Part shown: one piece after another, positions 1 to 12,017 of the stretch
How the letters are laid out: each line of letters opens with the position of its first letter
How positions within the stretch are numbered: position 1 is the first letter of the stretch
Origin: Panagrolaimus kolymaensis
Taxonomy: Eukaryota > Nematoda > Chromadorea > Rhabditida > Panagrolaimidae
Direction of reading: 5' to 3'
Assembly: GCA_028622995.1 (NCBI GenBank)
Contig: JAJQJQ010000101.1
Location: 86,662 to 150,661, forward strand
Length of the DNA: 64,000 nt
The notes under the pieces: model-generated
What the model was told of the DNA's origin: nothing
Databases searched by the model: none
What the model saw: only the letters and a program-made list of their open reading frames with translations
Translations under genes and position numbers: made by a program

Positions 1-1844
1 TTATAATTTTGTTATTATAAAAAAAGCTTTAAGCTTATAATGTTATCATCCTACTTTACTTTTTTTTTTGGAGAATGTCTCCTCTTAGAAATGAGTAAGA
101 TAGAGTAGGATAGCAAACTACTGAAAAAGAAGCTCATTAGAGCCTTAATCTCTTTCTTGGGAGCAAACACGTTTGAGAAAAAAAATAGAGCCTTTTTACA
201 AACAAAGTATCGAAAATAACTAACCTAACTGAAAAAGAATATAACGTAAAAAAGTATGTATGTTGATTGGAAGAAGAAGGTCCCTTCTTCATCTTCGCGT
301 CATTCCATGTGTGTCTTTATGGAGCTATATTGGAAGCCACCCTCCTCCTCCACATTATTTGGCATTTTCATTCTCATTTTCCTTTATTTTTTTTTGTTCT
401 TTCTTTTCTTGAAGTTTTTTGAGCTATGTTTTCCACCAAAACCAAAAAGAAAACTTTTCTTCATAAAAAAAATAAAAACCACCACATTGCATTGTTGTTA
501 TATATGTTAGATTGGGCGAGTAAGCAGCATAAGAAACCACCACCGCAAACAAAAACTCCTCATGCTCATATGTTTTATTTTATTTTTTTATTTTTTCTCC
601 TTGTTAGAAGACGATTTTTTAAATAGCAAGAAAAAGAAAAACTTTAATCAACGATGAAGAGAGGAGACTTGTTCTGGCGCAAAAAAGTCTTCCAAAAAAC
701 TAACTCTCCTTCTTTTTCCTTTATTTTTTTGGAATAGCTTCGTAATTTTTTAGGGTTGTTGTTCGTTTTCGTTTCCTGTGTCTTCTATTGACTCAAGCAA
801 GATAGAAGACGAAGGCGAAAAAGAAAGAAAGATGAAGAAGGAGTTTTTAAAAGACTTGGATGTTTAAAATAAAAAAAAATAAAAAATAAAACTCGCAGCA
901 TTTTTTGGTATTAGGATGGATCGCAAATGAAAGAATAAAATAAAATAGTGGAAAAGTGGCTTATTTAATTTTTTTGGCTATTTTGAATTTTCTTTTTGGT
1001 TTTATTTTTTAATTCTAAAAACACAATTCCCATTGTTTTCCTGGAAATCTGACAACAGAAACCTTTGAACCCAAACAAAAAAAAAGAATTATTTTCTAAA
1101 TTCTTACGTCAATTTTTACTTTCTATTATCAACCTTCCATGCATTTTTTAATAAAAGGACACGTAGGATTCCATCTTCTTTGTTTTGGACCTTTTCTTTT
1201 GTTTTACATCTTTTTTTGTTTGTTTGTGGATTCAAATTTATTTTTCTTGTTGTCTTTATTTTGGGTCTTAGAATAGTAGTAGGTAGTTAAAAATTCACGA
1301 TATTATTTAACATTTTTTTGGTGGTGACATTTTTTACTTAATCTATTCCTCTTTCTTTTTTTCATCGTTATTGGTAGAAAGAAATGACGCATTTTTTATG
1401 TTTGTTTCAAACGAGTTCATTGGTTCCTATTTGCCATTGAAATGTTTCTTCTCTTATAACATGCGTGTCCTTTTGAACTTTAGAAAAATAAAAAAAATAA
1501 TATGAATTGAGCTACTTTATGGGAGAAAATAAAAGTTTGATACAAAAGGAAGGGATGGCAGCATTTTTCGACCCACTTTTTTATCTATCAAAAAACATAG
1601 TTGTTAAAGAAAGAAAAACATTTTGTTAACAAGTGCCAGATGTTAAAAGAAAAACTAACTAACTTTTAACAGATGGTTAACGTTATTTTATTTTTTTCGA
1701 AAATTGGTCTATTTTTACTTGTTTTTTAACTTTTTTTTACTGATCCGAGTTTTCATAAACTTTTTATTCGTTTTTCTTTCATTCAAGATTTTCTTGGTTT
1801 TTAGCTTCGAGTTGCATTAAAATTTTTCTCTTCAAAAACTTAGA
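1..1844. other. Intergenic or 5' non-coding region
   Basis: The stretch is AT-rich with many T runs of 6-10. Open frames here are rich in F, K and L and look like chance. No BAR or PH domain coding could be read, although full-length GRAF proteins have these upstream of the RhoGAP domain found at 2.3 kb. The stretch may be promoter, outron or a long intron. A possible splice acceptor (TTTTTAG) ends at 1804 and another AG at 1842-1843 lies one base before the first ATG of the next gene. Confidence 0.6.
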
Positions 1845-4708
1845 ATGAGTAACAATTTATTTTTGACTAAAAGTCGATCAGCTTCATGGAGTGATGCCAC
1901 AGCTATTCTTAATTCCGCTGCGGCTGAAGGCCATCCTGTGGGATCTACTTATAATATTGCCAGAGGGCTATTAACCATTTATAATGGAAGTGCTTTTTTA
2001 CCTGCCTTTGTTGTTGATGATTGTTATGGTAGGTTATAGTAGATAATCGCTCAATCCTTTCCATCTTAAAGGGACATAGCTATTTCATGCCTTTTCAAAA
2101 ATTTCGATACTGGGGCTGATAGGAACAGTCGGGGCGGCGCGTGTTTGAATTACCGTGTCACTTCTGTCTTACACGGTAATTCAAACACGCGCCTTACCAA
2201 GTATAACTTTCAGTGCCCGCAAACGAAATTTCAAAAAAGGCATGAAATAGCTATGTCCCTTTAAAGTTTTTGGGGTTTAACATTTTTACAAATTTTAAAT
2301 CCAACTATTTTTAGCTATGCTAGATGATACCGGGTTTGAATTTGTTCGAATGTGTTTAAAAGCTATTGAAGATAAAGGCCTTCGAGAACAAGGTCTTTAT
2401 CGAAATTGTGGAGTTACATCTAAAGTTCAACGTTTATTGCAATTAGCATTGGATAAAAGAAAAGGCGCCCTTGAAAAGCTTAATTTACAAGATGATAACG
2501 AATGGGAAACTAAAACTATTTCAAGCGCAGTTAAAACTTTTCTGAGGTTTGTTTTATTTGGTTTTTTTTGATTTTTAATAATTTCTTTTTTACTTTTTAA
2601 GAAATTTGCCTGAACCATTAATGACTTTTGAATTGCATAATTTATTTATAAATGCTGCCAAACTTGATGATATTCAGCAAAGAGTAAATCACATCCATTA
2701 TTATGTTTATAAACTTCCTGAATCTCATCGAAAAATGTTAGAAATAATTATTCGTCATTTAAGAATTGTTGCAGATAATTGCAATGAAAATTTAATGACC
2801 GTTGGAAATCTTGGTGTTTGTTTTGGTCCAACTTTATTGAGGCCTCAAGAAGAAACAATGGCAGCAATAATGGATATTAAATTTTGTAATGTCGTTGTTG
2901 AAGTTCTAATTAGCAATTGTCAAACTATTTTTAATACTCCATCTCCCATGCATATTAACTTACCATGCCCGCCCAAGCCAGCTCATAACATTTTAGCTGC
3001 AGCCTCGAATGGAGCAGCTCCAATGAAAGCTCCAAATTCGAATTCAAATTCAGCTATGACTCGTGGTGATACTTTACCTGATGGATATGTTCAAAATAGT
3101 GCTAGAATATTCTCTTCTGGTAGCACAAGTGGTGGTAGTTCACAATCACCTGGTTCAAATACTCAATCAAGCACTACTTCCTCAGCAGTGACGGCAGCAA
3201 TGATTAGACAAAGGCAACCACCACCGCCTCCAAAAGGTGTAGTGCCTCAATATGAAAAGGTTCCATTTGAATCAAAAAGTATCGATGACTTAACAGTGGC
3301 AGTTCCAAGTGCTTCCAACACAAATATTTATTCCAATGTGGCAGCAACAAATCAAAATAATCGATACCATCCTCCAAGAATTATTGAAGGAGGAGGATTA
3401 TCAACTAGAATGACGAGTAATTCCGATGATAGAATTGGATCATCAGCAACAAGTGGAGCTTCTTCAGGTACTATAGGGGCTTCAAATACTTTAACAAGGA
3501 GTAAGTTTTGGAAGCGAAAAAAAAGGAATCCGATTTTTATGTTTTCTATTTTTTAGACAAATATTCTGCAACTTATGCACAACCATATAATCCTCAAGCT
3601 TGTGACAAGTAAGTTCCCATGTCCATTTTTTTTGAAAGTCCCAATCTCTGTTACATACATTTTGGAGTCCTTCCTATATATCCCTTTGTATAACTATAAC
3701 TTTTTTTCTGATTTTATTTCATTAACTGTCCGAAAACTGTCGTATATTTTTTTTCTTGGTTTTCTTTAACAGTTTGCGGAGATATTTATTTATTCTTTCC
3801 GCTGATTCTTTCTCTTTATGTTTTTTTTTCTACTATGTTTTTTTTCCATTTCCAGCATCACATATAGACTTCAAAAGCGACATTCTGGTGGAAATTTAAT
3901 GTCAAATTCGTAAGTTTTTTTAAAACCAAAAAAGCCATCAATGCCATTGCAAAAATCAATAGAAATAATTGTTGATTCAACTCACTTTGTCTAACATCCA
4001 ATCAACACTTAATCATCGGAGAGAAAAATAAAAAATATGTTTGCTCACTTTCCACAACACGCTTATTGTGTCTCTGTTTTCTTTCTGCTTGCCATAAAAA
4101 AACTTTACTAACCTTTATTTATTATTAACCTTTTTAAAAAATTAACAACCGCTTATATGTGTAAATGTTTTTTTAATGTTTTGTTGTTCGAAAAAGATCT
4201 TGTAAAACATTATTTTAAAGGGGATTTTTTTAGCGTCCATGCAAATCTTTCAAGTCATTCACAGCAGCAACAACAACAACCATCCACAAATATTTCGACC
4301 GTTGGAATAAGCATCAATGGTGGAGAATCATCTTCTTCAAATCATCCTGGTCCATCTCGAGCGGCTCCACAACCACCCAATTTTAATACCCTTCAACCAA
4401 TAATTCATACCACTCGAATACCGCCCCAATATTCATCGTTGATAAATCCTGAAGTTCAATGTCAACCTAGTCGTCGAGTTAAAACCCTTTATTCATGCGC
4501 AGCTGGACATGAAACGGAATTATCTTTTGAACCTGGTCAAATTATAACTAATGGTAAATTTTAAAAATAAAAAGTAATTTCTTAAATAATTATTCCCTTT
4601 TTTACAGTATACGAATCAAAAGAAGAAGGATGGATGGTTGGAACGTTGAATGGAAAAACGGGCTTAATTCCAGCTAATTATGTGGAACCATTGCCTGGAC
4701 CACAGTGA
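1845..4708 (+). CDS. GRAF/oligophrenin-type RhoGAP with C-terminal SH3
   Basis: This is a GTPase-activating protein for Rho-family GTPases. The ARHGAP26/10/42-oligophrenin family links membrane curvature and endocytosis to actin. Exons read as about 1845-2028, 2315-2546, 2602-3499, 3557-3607, 3856-3909, 4231-4554 and 4607-4708, giving about 610 residues. The RhoGAP domain covers about residues 63-250: it begins LDDTGFEFVRMCL, carries the arginine-finger motif GLYRNCG, and has NLPEPLMTFEL and GVCFGPTLLRPQEETMAA. A Ser/Thr/Asn/Pro-rich linker includes a polyproline tract (RQPPPPPKG) and a polyglutamine run near 4260. The last about 65 residues are an SH3 domain (VKTLYSC, ELSFEPGQI, GWMVGTLNGKTGLIPANYVE). 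The family normally has BAR and PH domains first, and these are absent from the readable sequence. The first about 60 residues match nothing I recognise, so the start at 1845 may be a short isoform or the true 5' exons may lie outside the window. Confidence 0.85.
2070..2260. mobile_element. MITE with long inverted repeats and TTAA flanks
   Basis: A 191-bp foldback element inside the first intron of the RhoGAP gene. Its ends are inverted repeats of about 30 bp with few mismatches (AGGGACATAGCTATTTCATG on the left, its reverse complement on the right). A second perfect 23-bp inverted pair lies inside it (2136-2158 with 2171-2193, a 12-base loop). TTAA lies directly outside both ends (2066-2069 and 2261-2264), the target-site choice of piggyBac-like elements. 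The tips do not start with the usual piggyBac CCC, so superfamily assignment is inference. It has no coding capacity. Confidence 0.8.
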
Positions 4709-6520
4709 ACTCAACATTTGATTTCATTCCAAATATTATTTTAATATAATTTTCTGCAAACTATTTCCGGTTTTTAATGCCTTTAGCTATCATATCAAAA
4801 AATAGATTTTTTTTAAATTTTATTTTGTATGATTTTTTTATTTATGTTTTCTTTTGTCTTTTTTATTGCCATCATTTTTTTTTGTAGTTTAAAATAAATT
4901 AAATATAAATTTATAGTTAAAAATTTAGGAAAGGCAAAAATTATTTTTCTATCCTGCCAATTATTATAATTTTCGTTTTTATCGTAGTCGAAAACCTTAT
5001 TAAAATGTTTTTTTTTAGATTTTTATGTATGCTTTTAGCCTCTATCACGAAAATAAATATATTAATAATTTAAATTTTTTTAACACAAAACAGCATAGAA
5101 TTTGTGAACAAAAAATATAAAAACAAGTCCATTTTTGATAACATAAATGCAAAAATAAATATCCCTTCTTTAATAGTAATAAAAAAAAAGCTCATTAAAA
5201 TTATAAAAAAGTCATCACCCTTATACACTGATCTTCACCAACTGTTAGAACACATGGAAACGTTATTGGAAGTAATTATTTGCTTTTAAATCTGCTTCTT
5301 TTTTCTCTAGACTTTGTGAATGCAAATTATTGTGCACTTAATTCCTTGAACCTTTGTGGAAAATAGTTGCTTTTATTAATATTTATCCATATTATTATTT
5401 TCTCTTGAATGAAAAAAAATAACAAGAACTAAATGACGAAAAAACATAGAATTATAAACTTCTTCACCAAAAAAGCATATTGAAGGATTCTAGCGCATTG
5501 AACTTGGTTTTCGATACAAGGGTTGTAATTATTTAAAGCTACCAAATATATCTTCTTTTTTTTCTTGTCATAACAAATATCCATTTTTTTAGGAATTGAT
5601 AAAAGTAAAAAAAATATAAAGGAAAATTCCAAGCGTGCTCCGTTTTGATTTTTCTGATTTAAAAAAATAAACCACTTGCATCAGCATATAAGAAGACATT
5701 GTTTGTTTTAGACACTTTAATTAAAGAAACAAAGTATGTTTATCGTATTTTAGAGACAAAGAAAAGAAATATGCCATTTTGCTTTTTTCATGAAGAAAAT
5801 TTTGCTCGATTGATTCTTTTTTCTTCTGCGCAAAATTTTTTTCTCTCAAACACCAGCTTTTTTGCTTCGTCAAAGACTGGCTTTTTTCCTTTTTGTTTAT
5901 CAAAAAAAAATCAAAACAATATCTTTTTTGCATCGCTAAAAAAATTATTGATTCGTAAAAAAATTGCATTATTTCAAGTTTGCATTCATTTCTTTTACAT
6001 TTTTTTTGAAAAGGAAAAGAATATCTTCGTATTTTTGAATATTTTAATAATTTTTCTTTTTTTATAATAAGCTATCAACTTGAATGAATTTTTCAATAGA
6101 TTCATCAAGTTTGAACTTTCAACTGAATCCGATTATTTTTATAAAATTTCAATTTCAAGATTTTAAAACACAGAATTTATTAATCATGATGAATAACAAA
6201 TTTTACAAATTCGTTTTTCTTTTGATACTTCTTCAGTTGTAGCTTTCTGCAACTCTAATTTTGAAAATGGAAAAGTAGTTAAGCCTTCTGACAATTTTAA
6301 AATCGATGAAATTATTACTGAAACTTTGGATTATTTTTCTATATTCAAATTTAACGCGATTGTATTTCATATTCTTGAAAATCCAATAAAATCAAAAAAA
6401 AATTACGAAAGGAATGTCTAAGTAAATATAAATAGTTTAAACTTTTATTATCACAGATAGAAAAAAAGAAACAAAGAAAAATATCATTTAAATACACAAA
6501 AAATAATATCAAAAAAATGT
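4709..6520. other. Intergenic region between convergent genes
   Basis: This holds the 3' UTR of the RhoGAP gene, with a possible AATAAA at 4893-4898, and the 3' flank of the minus-strand NAA25 gene. The rest is T/A-rich with no convincing coding. Open frames at 5.1-5.3, 5.4-5.6 and 5.7-6.1 kb are low-complexity F/K/L/I strings. No RNA gene was recognised. Confidence 0.6.
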
Positions 6521-9500
6521 TTATTCTTCAAATAAACCCATTCGAACAAGGCTTTGATTTTTACTTAAAAATAAATTCAAGTTTTTGAGATCTGCATGCT
6601 TTATTTTGATACATTGTTGAACTGCAACAAAATCTGGATTTGAATCAGGAATATCCTTTTCTGATCGTTGAAGGTCGGTTAATCGTGTGGTTAATTTATC
6701 TTTCATTAAATTAACAATTTCTACGATAATTTTGATTTCGCAGGTGTAAAGTCGAAATCGGGAATACAGAGTCTAAAAATTTAATATTTTGCTTTTAAAA
6801 AACTCATTCTCGAAAAAAAGCTAACCTTCATTTTGCGATTTGATTTAAATGTTTCTGCATTGACATTAAGCATGGTTCCAATCATATTATAAAAAACTGC
6901 AATTAATTGACCCAAATAAGTTGACCATTTAATTGTGGCTGCAAGAGTTTCAACTCGAATTCCGTAATTATTTTTTTGAGCAAAAACTTGGTAGAGAATA
7001 TTGCTAATATCTAGAAAAAATTATTTAAAGCAATTTAAAAAGATCGAAAACTTGTAAAGAAAAATTACCATTAAAAAGTAAACGATATTTATCAAGCGAT
7101 GGCAAATTTGCAACTATGTTTTCTAAAGTAGCAGTTTCTTGTCCAACAATAATGGCAGCACTTTCAATAAATAATAATGCCAAATAAGTAAAAGGTTGAA
7201 TAACTAAATTATTTAAAGAGCAGGAAACAATAATTGGCATTTCAGTAAACTAAAAAAATTAAGAAAGTATAAAAGCTTCAAATAAAGAAAACCTTTACAT
7301 CTTTATTTTCTGATTTTGAAGTTAAAGAAAGAATAAATTTGATATTGCTTTCAATGGCAGAATGCATATGTTTAAAATCTTCAGCTTTGATATCAATGGT
7401 TCCATAATTAGCTAATCCACTTAAAACTTGAGCAAAAGTTCGAAGAGTGAGAATTTCAGCTACGGCAAGGCAATATGATCGAGCTTGATGAAATGCGGTG
7501 TAAGAGGGATAATGAACGGGCAAATTTTGTAAGAATAATTGAAAATCTCGTTGATCATATGGATGAATGGAAGCTAAAACAACGAAGTTAATCAACTATA
7601 ATATATATATTTTTTTAAATCTCACAAAAAGAGTTCATAATGGCATATTGAAATTCACTGATATCTTCAGTTGCGACAAGATTCATAAACCGTCGACGAC
7701 AAAAATGAACAATTCGTTGAATGGAAGCCGAAGTTTCTAACATGTTTGTTGTTACTTGAAGAACTTGACCAGTTCGTCCTTCACGATAAGAAAAAATTAA
7801 GGCTTCTTCGGTTTCCATTGAAAAAATGCGGTATTCATTTGCCATATTTTCATAAAATTTTTGAATCTCTTCATTTCGTCCAACGCTTTCCAAAATATAA
7901 TCGGAAAGATAACCCATGCTTTGAATTTGCAATGATCGAATTTCCATTTCTTCCAAACTTTTAAAAGCTGGTTGGGCATATCCAAGTTTTAAGTAGCAAG
8001 TGAGTAAAAGCAGACGAACAACCAAATTGGGAGTGCTTGTTCGATTTCGTTGTTTAATCAAAAAGCAAACCAACATTTCAATGTATTTTAAATTATCTAA
8101 AAAAACTCAAAGTTATTTTTTGCTAAAACAAAAAATGTATGTATTACCAAAATGAGAATAAAGTCGCCAAAAATAATCAGCACATAACCGAATAATTTCA
8201 GTAATTAGGGCATCAACGTAAACTGTGGGTATTCGAAAATCATCGAGAATTTGAATGATATCATTCCATTGACGAATATTATTTTCGATTTCTTTGAATG
8301 AAAAGGTTTGAGATTTGCATGATTCGTTTACCAAAATTTGATGCAATAACATATAATGGTAATAACAAACAATGGCATTTTCAAAAACCTAAAAAAATAT
8401 TTAACATAAAAATTTTTATTTTGCATTACCCAAAAACAATTATACCTTTGAAACGGAAACTTTTTTCTCATCTTTAGTAATTGAAATTTCATCAAAACCC
8501 AAATCTGACAAATTCGGTGTAGTGCCAGGCTTGTGATCCTTCAAGTATTGCTCAAGGAATTTATGAAATTTGTTTATCATAAATACAGCGCTTTCAATAA
8601 CTTTCTCTTGATCTTCTTTGGATATAAAACAAAATATCGGCATAATATGATGAATGGTTGCTACCCGACTACCATATCGTTTAACATATTCGCATAAGCG
8701 TTCAGAAAGAGTGCCAATATCAAATTTACATTTGCTATTTTTAGTTATTTCCAAAAATTTTATGCATTGCAATAAAGCATCTTGGGGAAGTAATTTATCT
8801 TGGGATTCATTTTGAATATCATTAAAGAGATTTGCAACCTCATCAAACGCGCCACATTCAGGATCCATTTGATTGATTTCAATCATTGCTTGAAGCATCT
8901 CATCCCAAATGCCTAAGTCGCGATCGCTAAAAAACAATAATTTTTAGAAAATGAAAAATATGTAAATATCAAGCTTACGGTAATCGCAAAGTTTTAAATC
9001 TCTCTTCTTGAGCTTTTTTCTTTTCTTCCAATGTTTGTGAAATTGAATCATCCAAATAAAAATTTTCATATTGATTAAATTTTTTCAATATTTTTTGAAA
9101 TGCATCAAATCCAATAGCTTTTTTGTGTTTAATATTAATTGCTTGAGTAGAATGATTCACAACATAACGTTGAGTTTCAATTTTAGTAGTAAGTTTTTCA
9201 ATCAATGCAAGAAATTCTTTCAAAAAACTTTTATCTTCTGAATCATTAAATAATTTAGTAGCTAACATTGAAGCAAATTTCATTCCCATTTCTCGATCTT
9301 TGGAATTTTCTTTTGATGCTGAATGAATAAATGTTGAAATGCATAATCGATATTTGTTAACCAAAGTTTTATCAAGTTGATATAGCTTTGATGCAACTCT
9401 TGCTGTTTCTTCAAACTTCAACGCTCTCACGAGGTAATCGAAATATTGCTCATAATACATCAGACGACCAAAACGTTCACCAAAAATTCTGAATGGCTCA

Positions 9501-9849
9501 GCTGCTTTATCAATTCTTCCCAAAGATTTAAATGCAGATGCCATAATTAAAGGAACATAATCATCTTCATCCATGGTTTCCATAGTTTTTAAAAACTCGA
9601 ATAAACTTTCCACGGATTCGATGGTTCGTTGTTGCATTAAATTAAGCCAAATAGTCATAGCTTGAACTGATGGAACATTTTTATGCTTTTTCATTAGCTT
9701 TGACAATTCTGTTTCAGCTGGCCGCAATTTTTTATGACATAATAGTTCTGCAAATAAGTTTAGTTGAATACAAAGAAATGATGGAATAAAAACTAACCAT
9801 AGCAACTATGAACTTTCTTTCGAAGCGCCATATTGGGCTGGGATGCCAT
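6521..9849 (-). CDS. cra-1: NatB N-terminal acetyltransferase auxiliary subunit (NAA25/MDM20)
   Basis: This is the ribosome-anchoring, TPR-like regulatory subunit of NatB, which acetylates nascent N-termini of the Met-Asp, Met-Glu, Met-Asn type with catalytic NAA20. The C. elegans family member is CRA-1, also linked to synaptonemal complex assembly. About nine exons give roughly 970 residues, as in human NAA25 (972). Exon 1 is 9798-9849 (MASQPNMALRKK...), and the last exon 6521-6773 ends GLFEE. Helical TPR-type repeats run throughout. Diagnostic stretches are the N-terminal segment ending KLMKKHKNVPS (human has KLLKKHKD at this place) and the central segment VVRLLLLTCYLKLG...YLSDYILESVG. No catalytic residues are expected. 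It follows the AN1 zinc-finger gene on the same strand by about 416 bp, which is long for a nematode operon. Confidence 0.85.
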
Positions 9850-10265
9850 TATTGTGAATCTATTGGATAACTACAATAAAGTTGTATGTAGTGACTGTTA
9901 AAAAGAAAATGCGCGATTGTTGCTTCTCAGAGTTAGCAAAAAAAATATAACTATACGAATCAGTGAAAAAATGAGGAAACTCTTTTTTGAGAGTTTGTTA
10001 TTGTTTTGCCCAAACTTATTATTGCAGTATCTTAATGGTGCCAAATTGTGCCCCATACTAAGTTGAGATAGAAAATATAAAGCAAGTTAAGAACTTGTTG
10101 TTTCTCCGTACATACAAAAACAAGCAAACAAAATATTCAAATTTATATCAAAAGAAAGCACCCGATTATTATGGCGTAAATCACATATTGAAAATAGAAA
10201 GATACACAGGAGTTAAAATGCTACACAATGAACAAATGCAGAGGTAAATAGATATAGTTGGAAGA
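9850..10265. other. Spacer between ZFAND1-like and NAA25 genes
   Basis: Non-coding AT-rich DNA between two minus-strand genes. On the minus strand a polypyrimidine-AG (reading CTTTTTAACAG near 9893) lies about 45 bases upstream of the NAA25 ATG and could be a trans-splice or intron acceptor. Nothing else was recognised. Confidence 0.5.
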
Positions 10266-11214
10266 TCAGCGATTGAGAGTAAATTCAGCTCCATTTTCAG
10301 TAACATATTTCTCTAAAGGCTCGGAATAATCCATTTCTTGAGGATCAATCGTTTTTGTCAGTTTTACATCCTAAAAAACTTAAAATGAACACGGAATATA
10401 TTATACAATAGCAAACCTTGAGATCATTAGGATTACAATTACATTGTTCTAAAACAGCAGGCAGAATACGATTGATTGTCCATTTCTTTGGAACTACAAC
10501 GACATAAACATCACCATTTAACAAAGTAACATAGAAACCAATTTGAGTATCCAATGGATAAATATCGCTAAGTTTAAGCTTCATTTTTGCTAAAGTTATT
10601 TTCTTCATTCGTTCAAGATGAGCTCCTTTCATCTGAAAAACGTTTATTTTTAGCATTACCAAATAAAACGATTATAAAACTTACTTTAATTGGTTCATAT
10701 TTTATACCAGGTTTAGTGACAATCGTTCGAGGTTTACTAACAGCAGAAGGTTTCGGTTTGTCTTCCACACATCCATGATCTTCACAATTTCGATGTCTAA
10801 AAAAGTACTATCAACTTCATGAATATAATATACCAAAACATACTTGTTACAAAAGTTATTCTCACATTTAGAGCATCGTATAGAATCAAAACATTTTTCA
10901 ATACAGTCTTTAGCACTACAAACAGCATAAAGAGCGAAACGTCCATTTCCATCTTTGAGGTCCACTTGACGATCGGTTTCACAACCATGATTAAAACGAT
11001 GATCACTGCTAAAAATATAAAAGAGTAGTTTGAATATATGGCTAAAAAAATATAACATACCAATATGATTTCTCACATTTCTGACATTTGAATGGCATAA
11101 AATCTAAAAAAAAACAACATCGTTAAAAAATATCATCAACAAGGTAAACAACAAACCTAATCGTTTACATGATTCCAAATTGCAATGTTCTCCCAAATTA
11201 GGAAATTCTGCCAT
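10266..11214 (-). CDS. AN1-type zinc-finger protein, ZFAND1-like
   Basis: Human ZFAND1 is a cofactor that recruits p97 and the proteasome to arsenite-induced stress granules. The start MAEFPNLGEHCNLESCKRLD leads into a first AN1 finger with ligands in FKCQKCEKSYCSDHRFNHGC. A second finger follows (VCSAKDCIEKC...IRCSKCENNFCNKHRNCEDHGC), and two N-terminal AN1 fingers suit ZFAND1/ZFAND2. The C-terminal about 110 residues form a ubiquitin-like region (GFYVTLLNGDVYVVVVPKKW to EFTLNR), which favours ZFAND1 over ZFAND2. Four or five exons give about 250 residues. Stop is at 10266-10268. The role is inferred from the family. Confidence 0.75.
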
Positions 11215-11690
11215 AAATTATAATTAGATTTCTAAACAAATATTATTTTTCTTCACAACGTTGATTGAGATTGAGATTTTCGTTGGAAACTAAAGTATTA
11301 CTTTTTTTTTTCTAACTAACTTCTTCGAGCAAAGAAAAAAGAAATGTAAAATCTTACCGCGAAATTTTCTTCGGCGGCTTGAAACATTTTCAAACAAAAA
11401 AATAAAACATATGTATGTTGGAGGTTGTTGCTGCTATTGTTATCGAAAATGGATTAAATAAATATCCTATTATATTTTTTATTTACTATTTTTTTTAAAG
11501 ATGCAACAACGACGTGTTTTTTTATAACGCTTATTACTTTTGCCGTAAAAAGCAATAGCCTCAAGGCGTTTTCATTCCCATGGGAAAATCTTGCGTTCTT
11601 TCAATTTTTTTTTCTTCTTTCAAATACATACTTTTTTGGTTCTTCTCCATCATTTTTTAGAATACAAATTGCCCTTACTAAGAAAAAGAA

Positions 11691-12017
11691 ATGGGGCAAG
11701 TTTTGAATTTTTTCAAGTCAAATGGCTTTGAAAAAATGGATGAACCCACGCCTCCACCTGTCCATCGATTTTTAGATGATCCCCGTTCACCAACATATGA
11801 TATAAATCGAACTCCAATTGAAACTATTTGGTAAATTTATTTATTCATTCATTTATTTAGCATAAAAAATTATTAAGAAATACATAATTCATTTTTTAGC
11901 TCATCAAATGAAATAAGTTCAACTCCAAAGCGATTCAAACCATTCAAAGATTTACGAAGAAAGATGGCAAGTCGCGATATTAATAAACAGCAATTAACAG
12001 CAGCTAGCAGTAATTAA
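11691..12017 (+). CDS. Small protein with CDCA3-type DPRSPT...RTPI motif
   Basis: Two exons, 11691 to about 11831 and about 11901-12017, encode about 87 residues. The first exon reads MGQVLNFFKSNG and contains PPVHRFLDDPRSPTYDINRT, then PIE. The DPRSP(x)nRTPI block is the signature of CDCA3/TOME-1 (an adaptor for mitotic Wee1 degradation), so this may be a short relative. The Gly at position 2 with Asn at 6 could allow N-myristoylation. A splice-type acceptor (CATTTTTTAG, ending 11660) lies 30 bases upstream and fits trans-splicing. Both exons join in frame. The last 24 coding bases overlap the 3' coding end of the opposite-strand FPGT gene. A CDCA3-like function is inference from the motif only. 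Confidence 0.6.

Noticed and set aside
5699..6067. 122-codon open frame
   Set aside because: Low-complexity F/L/K/I string between two convergent genes, no domain or splice evidence.
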